Shown: positions 36,895 through 47,179 of the stretch, in pieces | Layout: the number at the start of each line of letters is the position of its first letter | Position numbering within the stretch: position 1 is the first letter of the stretch | Origin: Microterricola viridarii | GTDB lineage: Bacteria > Actinomycetota > Actinomycetes > Actinomycetales > Microbacteriaceae | NCBI RefSeq assembly: GCF_900104895.1 | Contig: NZ_LT629742.1 | Span: 2,542,001-2,606,000 of the forward strand | Direction: 5' to 3' | Length of the DNA: 64,000 bases | Program-made: the position numbers and the translations under genes | The notes under the pieces: model-generated | What the model saw: the letters and a program-made list of their open reading frames with translations, nothing else | Databases searched by the model: none | What the model was told of the DNA's origin: nothing

Positions 36895-37497
36895 CTAGTG
36901 GGTGGCCGGTGCGGGGATGCCATTCTGCAACGGTAACTCGGCCGGTGCCTGCGGGGCGGCAGGCGGGGTCGGCGTGGCTGACTTTGCCTCACTTTCGGCG
37001 GGCGGGGCCTGCTCGGTGACCAGCGGCACACCGGCCAGCAGCGCGTTCGGCACCAGGCTGGACGCACCGGACGCGCCGACGCCCTGCTCGCCGAACGGCT
37101 GGCCGAGCACGGCACCGTCGGAGAGGCGGAGGTAGGCGGGGTTGGCGTTGGTGACCATGCCGAGCGCCTGCGCGTTGGCGGCGAGGAACTGGGGCGACTT
37201 CAGGCGGTCGAGGTCCTCTGTGATCGCCTGTGCGTCGCGGGTCGCCTCCTTCTGCTGGGTCTGCAGCGCGGCGATCTCGTAGGCGCCCTGCGAGGTGACG
37301 ACGCTCAGCACCAGCTGGGCGGCGATGATCGCGATGATGCCGAGCACGGCGGTGATGCCGTAGGCCAGCTTCGGCCTGGCCTTGCGCTGCTCGCGCGATG
37401 GAACGATCTCGATGTGCGGCCGGGGCGCCTCGGTGGCGCGCTGGGGTGCGGCCGGGTGCGAGGGCCGGGCGTAGTTCCTGGCCAGGTTGTCGCTCAT
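36895..37497 (-). CDS. FtsL-like bitopic divisome protein
   Basis: 200 residues: basic cytoplasmic N-terminus, one membrane span (about 45-70, [21 protein letters not shown]), a short coiled coil (74-105), then a long Pro/Ala-rich extracellular tail. Sequence conservation of FtsL is poor; the call rests on topology and on position between rsmH and ftsI. The ATG overlaps the rsmH stop (ATGA). Confidence 0.82.
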   Translation of the reverse strand: MSDNLARNYARPSHPAAPQRATEAPRPHIEIVPSREQRKARPKLAYGITAVLGIIAIIAAQLVLSVVTSQGAYEIAALQTQQKEATRDAQAITEDLDRLKSPQFLAANAQALGMVTNANPAYLRLSDGAVLGQPFGEQGVGASGASSLVPNALLAGVPLVTEQAPPAESEAKSATPTPPAAPQAPAELPLQNGIPAPATH

Positions 37498-38477
37498 TCG
37501 CCGCTCCCCCGCTTCGTGCCGGTCGCTGCCGGCTTCCAGAGCCGCTCGGCCGCGCGCAGGCGCACCGGCGTGGCCCGCGGGTTCAGCGCCCGCTCCTCGT
37601 CGCTGGCCAGCTCTGCGCCGCGCACGAGCAGCTTGAACTGCGGCCTGTGCTCCGGCAGCTCGATCGGCAGGCCGGCCGGGGCCGTCGAGGCGGATGCGGC
37701 GGCGAAGGCGCGCTTGACCAGCCGGTCTTCGAGCGACTGGTAGGACATGACTGCGATGCGTCCGCCGACGGCGACGGCGTCGAGCGCGGCCGGGATGGCC
37801 CGCTCGAGCACCGACAGCTCCTGGTTGACCTCGATGCGGAGCGCCTGGAACACCCGCTTGGCGGGGTGGCCGGCGTTCTTCAGCGCACCGGGGGTGGCGT
37901 CCTGCAGGATGTCGACGAGCCGGCCGGAGCGCGTGATCGGCTCGATCTCGCGGGCGGCGATGATGGCCCTGGCGTAGCGGGCGCTGAGCTTCTCCTCGCC
38001 GTAGTGCTCGAAGATGCGCCGCAGGTCACCCTCGCGGTACTCGGCGAGGATCGTCTCGGCCGTCAGCGGCGAGGTGGCGTCCATGCGCATGTCGAGGGGG
38101 GCATCCTGCGAGTAGGAGAAGCCGCGCTCGACCCGGTCCAGCTGCAGCGAGGACACGCCGAGGTCGAACAGGATGCCGTCGACCTCGCTGAAGCCCTGCG
38201 AGGCGATCGCGGCGGTGATGCCGTCGTAGACGGTGTGCACGAAGCGGGCGCGGTCGCCGAACGGCGCGAGCCGCTCCTTGGCGATGGCCAGCGCGTCGAG
38301 GTCGCGGTCGAGCCCGATGAGGGTGAGCTCGGGGAACCGGGTGAGGAACGCCTCTGCGTGGCCGGCCATGCCGAGCGTCGCGTCGACGAGGACGGCGCCG
38401 GGCTTGTCGATGGCCGGGGCGAGGAGCTCGACGCAGCGTTCGAGCAGGACGGGGGTGTGGATGTCGTTGAGTGCCAT
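37494..38477 (-). CDS. rsmH: 16S rRNA (cytosine(1402)-N(4))-methyltransferase
   Basis: SAM-dependent methyltransferase MraW/RsmH. 327 residues from ATG 38477 ([19 protein letters not shown]), the start most like relatives; ATG 38513 would add 12 residues. SAM motif [16 protein letters not shown], then [16 protein letters not shown] and late [15 protein letters not shown]. Second gene of the dcw operon. Confidence 0.96.
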   Translation of the reverse strand: MALNDIHTPVLLERCVELLAPAIDKPGAVLVDATLGMAGHAEAFLTRFPELTLIGLDRDLDALAIAKERLAPFGDRARFVHTVYDGITAAIASQGFSEVDGILFDLGVSSLQLDRVERGFSYSQDAPLDMRMDATSPLTAETILAEYREGDLRRIFEHYGEEKLSARYARAIIAAREIEPITRSGRLVDILQDATPGALKNAGHPAKRVFQALRIEVNQELSVLERAIPAALDAVAVGGRIAVMSYQSLEDRLVKRAFAAASASTAPAGLPIELPEHRPQFKLLVRGAELASDEERALNPRATPVRLRAAERLWKPAATGTKRGSGE

Positions 38478-38576
38478 GGTTTCCAGGGAGGGCTCCTGAT
38501 TCCTGATCCCCATCCGCTCGACCTGCCACCGGGGAAGTGTGGCAGGGCGAATCGGCTGGGAGTCAGGTGTCAGGAA

Positions 38577-39008
38577 CTAGAACAGTCCCGGAATCACCTC
38601 CTCTTCTGTGTTCGCGAATGCGGCTTCTTGTTCGTTCAGGTAGTTGTCCCAGGTGGCGCTGTTCCAGATCTCGAGTCGGCTGCCGACTCCGATCACGGTG
38701 AGGTCGCGCTCCAGTGAGGCGTAGTTGCGGAGAGTGGCGGGGATCGTCACGCGGTGCTGCTTGTCCGGCGTCTCGGCGCTCGCCCCCGAGAGGAACACTC
38801 GTTGGTAGTCGCGGGCCTGCTTGCTCGAGACGGGGGCCTGGCGGATCTTCTCGTGCAGGTTCTCGAACTCGCGTGCACTGAAGACGTAGAGGCAGTGCTC
38901 CTGCCCGCGGGTCACGACGACGCCGCTGGCGAGTTCCTCGCGGAACTTCGCGGGCAAGATCAGGCGGCCCTTGTCGTCGAGCTTGGGCTCGTAGCTTCCA
39001 AGGAACAT
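38577..39008 (-). CDS. mraZ: Transcriptional regulator MraZ
   Basis: 143-residue double AbrB-like (SpoVT/AbrB fold) protein that forms rings, binds repeats in its own promoter and regulates the dcw operon. Two copies of the fold are visible: [21 protein letters not shown] and [23 protein letters not shown]. Preceded by GGGGGGTGATGG. TGGAG boxes with 10-bp period lie 40-65 bp upstream. Confidence 0.97.
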   Translation of the reverse strand: MFLGSYEPKLDDKGRLILPAKFREELASGVVVTRGQEHCLYVFSAREFENLHEKIRQAPVSSKQARDYQRVFLSGASAETPDKQHRVTIPATLRNYASLERDLTVIGVGSRLEIWNSATWDNYLNEQEAAFANTEEEVIPGLF

Positions 39009-39047
39009 GCCATCACCCCCCGCAATTCAGGCCAAGGTCCGAGTTCA

Positions 39048-39074
39048 CTCCACTTTACTCCACTTACCACCCCA
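39048..39074 (-). promoter_or_regulatory. MraZ-type operator boxes upstream of mraZ
   Basis: On the mraZ coding strand TGGAG occurs at 39062-39058 and 39052-39048, exactly 10 bp apart, with TGGGG at 39074-39070. MraZ is known to bind direct repeats of TGGGN-like boxes with about one helical turn period ahead of mraZ. Placement 40-66 bp before the start fits autoregulation. Confidence 0.68.
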
Positions 39075-39117
39075 AAACAACGATCCTGGCAAGAATCACG
39101 TGGAAGGCGCGGCAAGA

Positions 39118-39137
39118 ATCCGCAGAATCCTGCGGAT
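39118..39137. repeat. Short hairpin upstream of mraZ
   Basis: ATCCGCAG-aatc-CTGCGGAT, a perfect 8-bp inverted repeat between the two sets of MraZ-type boxes. The motif ggcaagaatc occurs twice just before it (near 39089 and 39111). Role unknown. Confidence 0.5.
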
Positions 39138-39145
39138 GTTGAACG

Positions 39146-39160
39146 TGGAGTGAAATGGAG
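39146..39160 (+). promoter_or_regulatory. Second, opposed pair of MraZ-type boxes
   Basis: TGGAG at 39146-39150 and 39156-39160 on the + strand, again 10 bp apart and with similar flanks (TGGAGTGAA). They face away from mraZ, towards the DUF3040 gene's terminator. Seen directly; binding by MraZ is inference. Confidence 0.4.
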
Positions 39161-39200
39161 GGATTTTGACACTTGCGGCTCCTGCGGGAGCTTTGGGTAC

Positions 39201-39232
39201 AAAAAAGGGGCCGATCCATGTGGATCGGCCCC
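39201..39232 (-). terminator. Rho-independent terminator of the DUF3040 gene
   Basis: Perfect 11-bp stem (GGGGCCGATCC / GGATCGGCCCC) with a 4-base loop, followed on the minus strand by six T. It begins about 35 bp after the stop at 39267. This is the clearest classical terminator in the window. Confidence 0.88.
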
Positions 39233-39266
39233 GAATTCGAAGCGGTGGTGCAGCGCGGGTGGAGGG

Positions 39267-39644
39267 CTACTCCTGCCCGTCCTGGCGACGGTCCCAGCGG
39301 TTGTTCATCTTGTCCATGAAGCCGGTGTCGGCGCGGGAGGGGTGGGCCTTGCCCCGGGCACTGGCCGGGGGTTCGACAGGGATCGATCTCGAGGGCTTGA
39401 TCGCCAGCAGCACGCCGCCGAACATGACCACAAAGCCGATGATTCCGATCACGAGCTGGTGCAGCATGACGCCGGCGAGAAGCCCGCCGATGCCGGCCAC
39501 GGTGATCAGCACGCCGAGTGCGATGGAGCGGTAGCTGGGGCGTCCTCTGGACGCTCCAACGGTCGCGACGAAATCGGCGTCATTGCGATAGAGGCTTCGC
39601 TCCATCTCCTCCAGGAGCCTTTGCTCCTGCTCAGAAAGTGGCAT
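39267..39644 (-). CDS. DUF3040 family small membrane protein
   Basis: 125 residues from ATG 39644 (AAGGGA six bases upstream). The hallmark N-terminus is MPLSEQEQRLLEEMERSLYRNDADF; two membrane segments (about 43-62 and 65-82) and a charged tail follow. This actinobacterial family commonly neighbours mraZ (Rv2169c in mycobacteria). Function unknown. It has its own terminator, so it is not part of the dcw operon. Confidence 0.87.
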   Translation of the reverse strand: MPLSEQEQRLLEEMERSLYRNDADFVATVGASRGRPSYRSIALGVLITVAGIGGLLAGVMLHQLVIGIIGFVVMFGGVLLAIKPSRSIPVEPPASARGKAHPSRADTGFMDKMNNRWDRRQDGQE

Positions 39645-39709
39645 CTCATTCCCTTCAGTCTCGGGATCGTGTCGAGATATCAGCATCATTCTATCGCCGC
39701 TTCGATGGC

Positions 39710-39715
39710 TAGGCT
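39710..39715 (+). promoter_or_regulatory. Candidate -10 box (leaderless) of the prenyl synthase gene
   Basis: TAGGCT, six bases, then GTG 39722. There is no separate Shine-Dalgarno between box and start. Confidence 0.5.
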
Positions 39716-39721
39716 AGGCGC

Positions 39722-40846
39722 GTGGCAGAAAGCACCCGACTGGTCGACCTTGTCGATTCACGCATCTCAGAATTCCTCGCTGACCGTGCTCCCATTGTGC
39801 GCGCGATCAGCCCCGAGCTGAACCCATTCGTGGAGTTCTCTCGGCAGTTTCTCAGCGGTGGTAAGCGCTTTCGTGCGCTCTTCTGCTACTGGGGTTTCGA
39901 GTCGGTCACCGGCTCGGATTCCGGCTTCGATCCGTTCGCCGATGACGAGGAGCCGGCGCGCGACCTGCGGGCGATCGTCGCCGTCGCGGCCGCGCTGGAG
40001 ATCTTCCACGCCGCGGCCCTCGTGCACGATGACATCATCGACAACTCCGACACCCGGCGCGGCTCGGCATCCGCCCACCGGCTCTTCGAGGCGCTGCACG
40101 CCGACTCCGAGTGGGCGGGCAATCCCGCCGACTTCGGTCGCGCCGCCGCGATCCTGCTCGGCGACCTGCTGCTCGGCTGGAGCGACGAGCTGCTCGACGA
40201 AGGCCTGGAGCTGCTCGACGACAGGGCTGCCGCCCGCGCCACCCGCGCGGCCTTCAACCACATGCGCACCGAGGTGACGGCGGGGCAATACCTCGACGTG
40301 CTCGAGGAGAGCGCGTGGCTCCGGCGCCCGGACGACGAGCTGCGCGAGCGTGCGGAGCGCGTGATCGTCTACAAGTCGGCGAAGTACAGCGTGCAGGCTC
40401 CCCTGCTGATCGGCGCGACCCTCGCCGGCGGCACGCCGGCGCAGCTGGCCGCGCTGCGCGACTTCGGCCTGCCGCTCGGCGTGGCCTACCAGCTGCGCGA
40501 CGACCTGCTCGGGGTGTTCGGCGACGCCGCCGTCACGGGCAAGCCCAGCGGCGACGACCTGCGCGAGGGCAAGCGCACCGTCTTGGTGGCCATCGCCAGG
40601 GGCCTCATGCCGCAGGGAGCCAGGCGCGCCATCGACGAGCTGCTCGGCGACGCCGAGCTCGACGAGACGCAGGTGCGGATGCTGCAGAACACGATCATCG
40701 ACTGCGGCGCCGTCGACGAGGTGGAGGCGCTGATCTCGCGCAACGTGCGCACCGCGATCGCCGCGATCGGCCCGTCCCCGCTCAGCCGGCGCGCGATCGC
40801 GCAGCTCAGCGAGCTGGCCGAGACCGTCACGAAGCGCTCGGCGTAG
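39722..40846 (+). CDS. Polyprenyl diphosphate synthase (IdsA-type, geranylgeranyl diphosphate synthase-like)
   Basis: Trans-prenyltransferase of 374 residues condensing IPP with allylic diphosphates. First Asp-rich motif DDIID at 103-107 (VHDDIIDNSDTRRG); second region QLRDDLLGVFGD, with Gly in place of the last Asp as in actinobacterial IdsA/GrcC proteins. Product chain length cannot be read safely. Leaderless-type GTG start. Orthologous position to idsA2 (Rv2173) beside the Rv2175c gene. Confidence 0.9.
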   Translation: MAESTRLVDLVDSRISEFLADRAPIVRAISPELNPFVEFSRQFLSGGKRFRALFCYWGFESVTGSDSGFDPFADDEEPARDLRAIVAVAAALEIFHAAALVHDDIIDNSDTRRGSASAHRLFEALHADSEWAGNPADFGRAAAILLGDLLLGWSDELLDEGLELLDDRAAARATRAAFNHMRTEVTAGQYLDVLEESAWLRRPDDELRERAERVIVYKSAKYSVQAPLLIGATLAGGTPAQLAALRDFGLPLGVAYQLRDDLLGVFGDAAVTGKPSGDDLREGKRTVLVAIARGLMPQGARRAIDELLGDAELDETQVRMLQNTIIDCGAVDEVEALISRNVRTAIAAIGPSPLSRRAIAQLSELAETVTKRSA

Positions 40847-40865
40847 CAGCCGGCGCACCAGCTGT

Positions 40866-40915
40866 CGTTGGCTGAGCCTGTCGAGACCGCAGTTTCGACA
40901 GGCTCAGCCAGCGAG
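40866..40915. repeat. Intergenic palindrome, dispersed repeat family (GACAGGCTCAGCCAGC core)
   Basis: 20-bp arms (40866-40885 and 40896-40915) pair with one mismatch around a 10-bp loop. It lies between convergent stop codons and could act as a bidirectional terminator. Related cores occur at 50321-50340 and 56897-56939, also between convergent genes. Confidence 0.75.
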
Positions 40916-40920
40916 AGGGT

Positions 40921-41262
40921 TTAGGAGAGCGCTTGCGCCACGCGGCGCACCTCGGCCTTGCGGCCGGCGCGCAGCGCGTCGATCGGGGCGGCCTGCAGGC
41001 TCTCCTCGACGCTGAGCAGCCACTCCATGGCCTCATCGTCGCTGAAGCCGTCGTCCGCCAGCACGAACAGCGTGCCGCGCAGGGCGGTGAGGGGCTCGGA
41101 CTCGTCCAGGAAGTCGGCGGGCACTTTGAGCACGCCGTCGAGGCGCACTGCGAGCAGGTGCTTGTCCTCAATGAGTCGGCGCACACGGCTCTGGCCAACG
41201 CCGAGAAGGTCAACAAGGTCGGGGATAGTTAGCCACTGTCGGCCTGAGAACACATCGGTCAC
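40921..41262 (-). CDS. Rv2175c-like DNA-binding protein
   Basis: 113 residues with a winged helix-turn-helix N-terminus (WLTIPDLVDLLGVGQSRVRRLIEDKHLLAVR) and a conserved C-terminal domain (TLFVLADDGFSDDEAMEWLL). The M. tuberculosis homologue Rv2175c is a DNA-binding substrate of Ser/Thr kinase PknL. Here too a Ser/Thr kinase gene is close by (42869). Role unknown. GTG start. Confidence 0.85.
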   Translation of the reverse strand: MTDVFSGRQWLTIPDLVDLLGVGQSRVRRLIEDKHLLAVRLDGVLKVPADFLDESEPLTALRGTLFVLADDGFSDDEAMEWLLSVEESLQAAPIDALRAGRKAEVRRVAQALS

Positions 41263-41340
41263 GTTCTAAGAGTGCCACGTCGAGGCCCCGCTGCAAACCA
41301 GCGCGCCGCAGCCGGATTGGGCGAACAGTCGAATCTTGGT

Positions 41341-41438
41341 CACTTTTGCCGCATCAAGCACTTTTGTCACTTACGTAACATCAGCCACACAAAATCACTT
41401 CAGACACTCTGGCCACAGTGATTGACTCTCGATCACTT
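41341..41438. promoter_or_regulatory. Cluster of five CACTT boxes upstream of the LysM gene
   Basis: CACTT at 41341, 41359, 41368, 41396 and 41434, mostly as GTCACTT or ATCACTT, in a 234-bp gap between divergent genes. At this base composition chance would give far fewer than one. They look like binding sites of a regulator; an MtrA-type regulator of cell-wall hydrolases is one possibility, without direct evidence. Confidence 0.4.
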
Positions 41439-41496
41439 CTCTGCCACGGTGGAGGGGTCAATTGGACGGGGACCAGGGCATGAGACTGATCGGGCG

Positions 41497-42750
41497 ATGA
41501 ACGAAATCGAAGGCACGACCACACGCCGCGCGGCGCTCCGCGCATCCGCCAAACGGCGATCCTCCTTCGTCACCATCCCGCTCGCCGTCGCCAGCGCGAT
41601 CGCGGTGTCCTTGAACTTCGCGCAGCCGGCAGAGGCCGCGACAACTCCCAAGCCGACGCTCAAGCCGCGCGCCGCCATTCCGACGCCCAAGCTCACGGCA
41701 GCCCCGGCATCCGTCGCCGCTGCCCCCGCGCCCTCCAGCTACACCGTCGTCGAGGGCGACACGGTCAGCGGCATCGCCGCGCGCTTCGGCCTCTCCACGG
41801 CCGCCGTGCTGGCGCAGAACGGCCTCGGCTGGTCCGCCGTGATCTTCCCCGGCCAGCAGCTCAGCCTGGGCGGCAGCCCGATCGCGGTCGCCGCGGCGCC
41901 GGCCACCCCGTCCTCCGAGATCACCCGGTACACCGTCGCCAGCGGCGACACCATCAGCGGCATCGCCGCCGCCCACGGCATCAGCAGCCAGGTGCTGCTC
42001 AGCGCCAACGGCCTGCACGCGCAGAGCCTCATCTTCCCCGGCCAGACCATCGTGCTGCCGGATGCCGGCGAGGCGCCGGCGCCCGCCGCCTCCACCGCCT
42101 CCGCATCGGCGGGCTCCGGCGGCACCCACACCGTGGGCTCCGGCGACACGATCAGCGGCATCGCCGGCGCGGCGGGCGTCTCGGTGCAGGCCCTGCTCGA
42201 CGCCAACGGGCTCGGCTGGTCGAGCATCATCTACCCGGGGCAAACGCTTGCGCTGCCGGGCGCCGCGCTCGCCCCGGCCGTGCTCGTGCGCGAGGCTGTC
42301 CCCGAGGCGGCCACCCATCACGACGCCGGCGCCGACACGGTTCCGCTCAGCGGTGAGATGCGCGAGAACGCGCGCATCATCGTCGACGTGGCCCGTTCCA
42401 TCGGCGCCAGCGACGAGGCCATCGTCATCGCCCTGGCCACCGCCGCACAGGAATCCACGCTGCGGAACATCCACTACGGCGACCGCGACTCACTCGGGCT
42501 CTTCCAGCAGCGGCCGAGCTCCGGCTGGGGCACGCCTGCCCAGTTGACGGACCCGGTGTACGCCACCCTCGCCTTCTTCGGCCAGGCGCCCAACGACAAC
42601 GACATCGTTCCGCGCGGGCTCTTCGACATCCACGGCTGGCAGTCGATGAGCGTCACGGAGGCGGCACAGGCCGTGCAGATCTCGGCCCACCCGGACCTCT
42701 ACGCGAACTGGGAGCACTCGGCGCGCAGCTGGCTCGCCCAGCTCGGCTAG
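41497..42750 (+). CDS. Secreted triple-LysM protein with C-terminal lysozyme-like domain
   Basis: 417 residues from ATG 41497. A signal peptide with twin Arg near its start (RRSSF) and cleavage after AEA at about 47 is followed by three LysM peptidoglycan-binding repeats (about 81-124, 144-187, 210-253), each with GDT(V/I)SGIA and PGQ. The C-terminal domain (286-417), with the probable catalytic Glu319 in AAQESTLRN and DSLGLFQQRPSSGWG, resembles lytic transglycosylase-like domains of actinobacteria. Likely a cell-wall remodelling enzyme. A T-tailed hairpin follows. Confidence 0.88.
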   Translation: MNEIEGTTTRRAALRASAKRRSSFVTIPLAVASAIAVSLNFAQPAEAATTPKPTLKPRAAIPTPKLTAAPASVAAAPAPSSYTVVEGDTVSGIAARFGLSTAAVLAQNGLGWSAVIFPGQQLSLGGSPIAVAAAPATPSSEITRYTVASGDTISGIAAAHGISSQVLLSANGLHAQSLIFPGQTIVLPDAGEAPAPAASTASASAGSGGTHTVGSGDTISGIAGAAGVSVQALLDANGLGWSSIIYPGQTLALPGAALAPAVLVREAVPEAATHHDAGADTVPLSGEMRENARIIVDVARSIGASDEAIVIALATAAQESTLRNIHYGDRDSLGLFQQRPSSGWGTPAQLTDPVYATLAFFGQAPNDNDIVPRGLFDIHGWQSMSVTEAAQAVQISAHPDLYANWEHSARSWLAQLG

Positions 42751-42811
42751 GCCGACACGCCCGGGGCGACGCGTCTCCGGCACGAGATCTGATAACAACC
42801 CCGTGTCAATG

Positions 42812-42830
42812 CGCCGCTTCGCGGTGTTTT
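42812..42830 (+). terminator. Rho-independent terminator of the LysM gene
   Basis: Stem CGCCGC-TTC-GCGGTG (one G-T pair) followed by TTTT, 62 bp after the stop codon. A weaker outer pairing AACCCCG/CGGGGTT (42797-42839) encloses it. Confidence 0.7.
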
Positions 42831-42856
42831 GCCGGGGTTTACCAGCCAGGACTTCC

Positions 42857-42862
42857 TAGACT
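42857..42862 (+). promoter_or_regulatory. Candidate -10 box (leaderless) of the PASTA kinase gene
   Basis: TAGACT, six bases (TCAACG), then GTG 42869, with no Shine-Dalgarno in between. Confidence 0.52.
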
Positions 42863-42868
42863 TCAACG

Positions 42869-44851
<1,983 letters not shown>

Positions 44852-44948
44852 CGACAGGCCGAGCCCGCCCTGCGGGTGTGGGAGCGCCCGCGCGCCCATA
44901 ACCGCGCGCCCCGACGCCCTGCGGGCCGGTCGCGCGCGCTGGCCGCTC

Positions 44949-44997
44949 AGACGACGGATGCCGCGCCCCACACTGTGGGTCGCGGCATCCGTCGTCT
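44949..44997. terminator. Very long near-perfect hairpin between convergent genes
   Basis: 17-bp perfect arms (44949-44965, 44981-44997; agacgacggatgccgcg). The inner CCCAC-act-GTGGG extends pairing to about 22 bp with a single mismatch and a 3-base loop. It lies between the kinase and DAHP synthase stop codons. No T-run. Probably a bidirectional terminator. Confidence 0.78.
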
Positions 44998-45010
44998 CGA
45001 CTCGAAGCGG

Positions 45011-46420
45011 CTAGCGCTGCTTGTCTGCCGCCAGCTCCTCGGCGACCAGGAAGGCCAGCTCCAGCGACTGCATGTGGTTCAGGCGCGGGTCGCAGAGCGA
45101 CTCGTAGCGCGTGGCCAGCGTGGCCTCGTCGATGTGCTCGCTGCCGCCGAGGCACTCGGTGACGTCGTCACCGGTGAGCTCGACGTGGATGCCGCCCGGG
45201 TTCGTGCCGACCGCGCGGTGCGCCTCGAAGAAGCCCTTGACCTCGTCGACGACGTCGTCGAAACGACGCGTCTTGTAGCCATTCGGCGTGGTGATGCCGT
45301 TGCCGTGCATGGGGTCGGTGACCCAGAGCGGCAGGGCGTCGCTGGCCTTGATGGCCTCCAGCAGCGGGGGAAGCGCGTCGCGGATCTTGCCGGCGCCCAT
45401 CCGGGTGATGAAGGTCAGGCGGCCGGGCTCGCGGTTCGGGTCGAGCTTGTCGACCAGGCGCATCATGTCGTCGGTCGTCGTGGTCGGGCCGAGCTTCACG
45501 CCGATCGGGTTGCGCACGCGGCTGAGGAAGTCGACGTGGGCGCCGTCCAGCTCGCGGGTGCGCTCACCGATCCAGATGAAGTGCGATGAGGTGTTGTACG
45601 GGGTTCCCGTGCGCGAGTCGATGCGCGTCAGGGGGCGCTCGTAGTCCATCAGCAGGCCCTCGTGGCCGGTGTAGAACTCGGTGCGCTTCAGCTCGTCGAA
45701 GTCGGCCCCGCAGGCGGCCATGAAGCCGATGGCGCGGTCGATCTCGCGGGCCAGCTTCTCGTAGCGCTGGTTGGCCGGGTTGGCGGCGAAGCCCTGGTTC
45801 CAGCTGTGCACCTGGCGGAGGTCGGCGAAGCCGCCCTGCGTGAACGCACGGATCAGGTTCAACGTCGAGGCGGCCGTGTGGTAGCCCTTGATCAGTCGCT
45901 GCGGGTCTGCCTGGCGCGACTCTGGGGTGAAGTCGTAGCCGTTGACGATGTCGCCGCGGTAGGCGGGCAGGGTCACGTCGCCGCGCGTCTCGTTGTCGCT
46001 GGAGCGGGGCTTGGCGAACTGTCCGGCCATGCGGCCCATCTTGACGACGGGCATCGACGCGCCGTAGGTGAGCACGACGGCCATCTGCAGCACCGTCTTG
46101 ACCCGGTCGCGGATCTGGTCGGCCGTCGCCCCCGCGAAGGTCTCGGCGCAGTCGCCGCCCTGCAGCAGGAACGCCTTGCCCTGGGCCGCGGCGGCCAGGC
46201 GGGTGCGCAGCTGGTCGACCTCGCCGGCGAACACCAGCGGCGGCAGCGTGGCGAGCTCGGCGGATGCCGCGGCGGTCGCCTCGGGGTCCTGCCAGTCCGG
46301 CTGCTGCTTGATCGGGAGGGTGCGCCAATAGTCCAGACCGGCAATCACAGAGGGATCTGCCAAAACAACCGGTTCGGTGGGGTGTACCACGGGACTATTC
46401 CTGTTTTCTCGAGGCGACAT
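45011..46420 (-). CDS. 3-deoxy-7-phosphoheptulonate synthase, class II
   Basis: First enzyme of the shikimate pathway, condensing PEP and erythrose-4-phosphate. 469 residues of the plant/actinobacterial class II type (AroG of M. tuberculosis, Rv2178c): LLQGGDCAETF (metal-binding Cys), GRMAGQFAKPRS, NPIGVKLGPTTT, TFITRMGAG, WVTDPMHGN and the HVELTGDDVTECLGG metal site. Start ATG 46420; GTG 46390 with AGGA upstream is a plausible alternative. Confidence 0.96.
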   Translation of the reverse strand: MSPRENRNSPVVHPTEPVVLADPSVIAGLDYWRTLPIKQQPDWQDPEATAAASAELATLPPLVFAGEVDQLRTRLAAAAQGKAFLLQGGDCAETFAGATADQIRDRVKTVLQMAVVLTYGASMPVVKMGRMAGQFAKPRSSDNETRGDVTLPAYRGDIVNGYDFTPESRQADPQRLIKGYHTAASTLNLIRAFTQGGFADLRQVHSWNQGFAANPANQRYEKLAREIDRAIGFMAACGADFDELKRTEFYTGHEGLLMDYERPLTRIDSRTGTPYNTSSHFIWIGERTRELDGAHVDFLSRVRNPIGVKLGPTTTTDDMMRLVDKLDPNREPGRLTFITRMGAGKIRDALPPLLEAIKASDALPLWVTDPMHGNGITTPNGYKTRRFDDVVDEVKGFFEAHRAVGTNPGGIHVELTGDDVTECLGGSEHIDEATLATRYESLCDPRLNHMQSLELAFLVAEELAADKQR

Positions 46421-46477
46421 CAGAGGGGATGTCGGAATGAACGGCGGCCGGAAGCGGCCGCCGATATGCTCACGAGC

Positions 46478-47167
46478 CTAGCGCGAAAGCGCGGCCCTCT
46501 GCTCCTTCACGGAGCTGGCGTAGACGTCGACATACTCCTGCCCGCTCAGCGCGCGCAGTTCGTACATCAGCTCGTCTGTCACAGAGCGCAACACGAACCG
46601 GTCGCCCTCCATTCCCTCGAAACGGCTGAAGTCCAGCGGCTCGCCGATGACGATCCCGATGCGCCGGATCTTGGGCAGGCGCTTGCCGATCGGCATCACC
46701 TTCTCGGTGTCGATCATCGCGACGGGGATGATCGGGACACCGGCCTCCAGCACCATCCGGGCGACGCCGGTGCGACCGCGGTACATCTTGCCGTCGGGGC
46801 TGCGGGTGCCCTCCGGGTAGATGCCGAGCACCTCGCCGCGGCCGAGAACCGCCAGGCCGGTGTTCAGGGAGGCCTCGGAGGCCTTGCCGCCGGAGCGGTC
46901 GATCGGCAGCTGGCCGGACGCGGTGAAGAAGAACCGCGTCAGAGCGCCCTTCAGGCCCTTGCCGGTGAAGTACTCGCTCTTGGCCAGGAACGCCATGCGC
47001 CGCTCGACGACGAGCGGCAGGAAGATGGAGTCGATGAAGGAGAGGTGGTTGGAGGCGAGGATCGCTCCCCCGGACTTCGGCACGTTCTCCAACCCGGTCA
47101 CCCAGGGACGGAACAGCGCCAGCAGGATCGGCCCGATGACGATGTTCTTCATGATCCAGTAGAACAT
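46478..47167 (-). CDS. PlsC-type 1-acylglycerol-3-phosphate acyltransferase
   Basis: 229 residues with the HX4D catalytic motif His41-Asp46 (NHLSFID), the acceptor motif YPEGTRSPDGKMYRG, and VPIIPVAMIDT. A membrane-anchoring N-terminus is present. Likely makes phosphatidic acid or acylates a related lipid; corresponds in position to Rv2182c. ATG start with GGGAGG, 12 bp after the glucokinase stop. Confidence 0.9.
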   Translation of the reverse strand: MFYWIMKNIVIGPILLALFRPWVTGLENVPKSGGAILASNHLSFIDSIFLPLVVERRMAFLAKSEYFTGKGLKGALTRFFFTASGQLPIDRSGGKASEASLNTGLAVLGRGEVLGIYPEGTRSPDGKMYRGRTGVARMVLEAGVPIIPVAMIDTEKVMPIGKRLPKIRRIGIVIGEPLDFSRFEGMEGDRFVLRSVTDELMYELRALSGQEYVDVYASSVKEQRAALSR

Positions 47168-47179
47168 GGCGTCACCTCC

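Noticed and set aside
41400-41496. c-di-AMP (ydaO) riboswitch before the LysM gene
   Set aside because: Such riboswitches precede wall hydrolases in actinobacteria, but I could not recognise the conserved core or pseudoknot sequences here. A covariance-model search would settle it.
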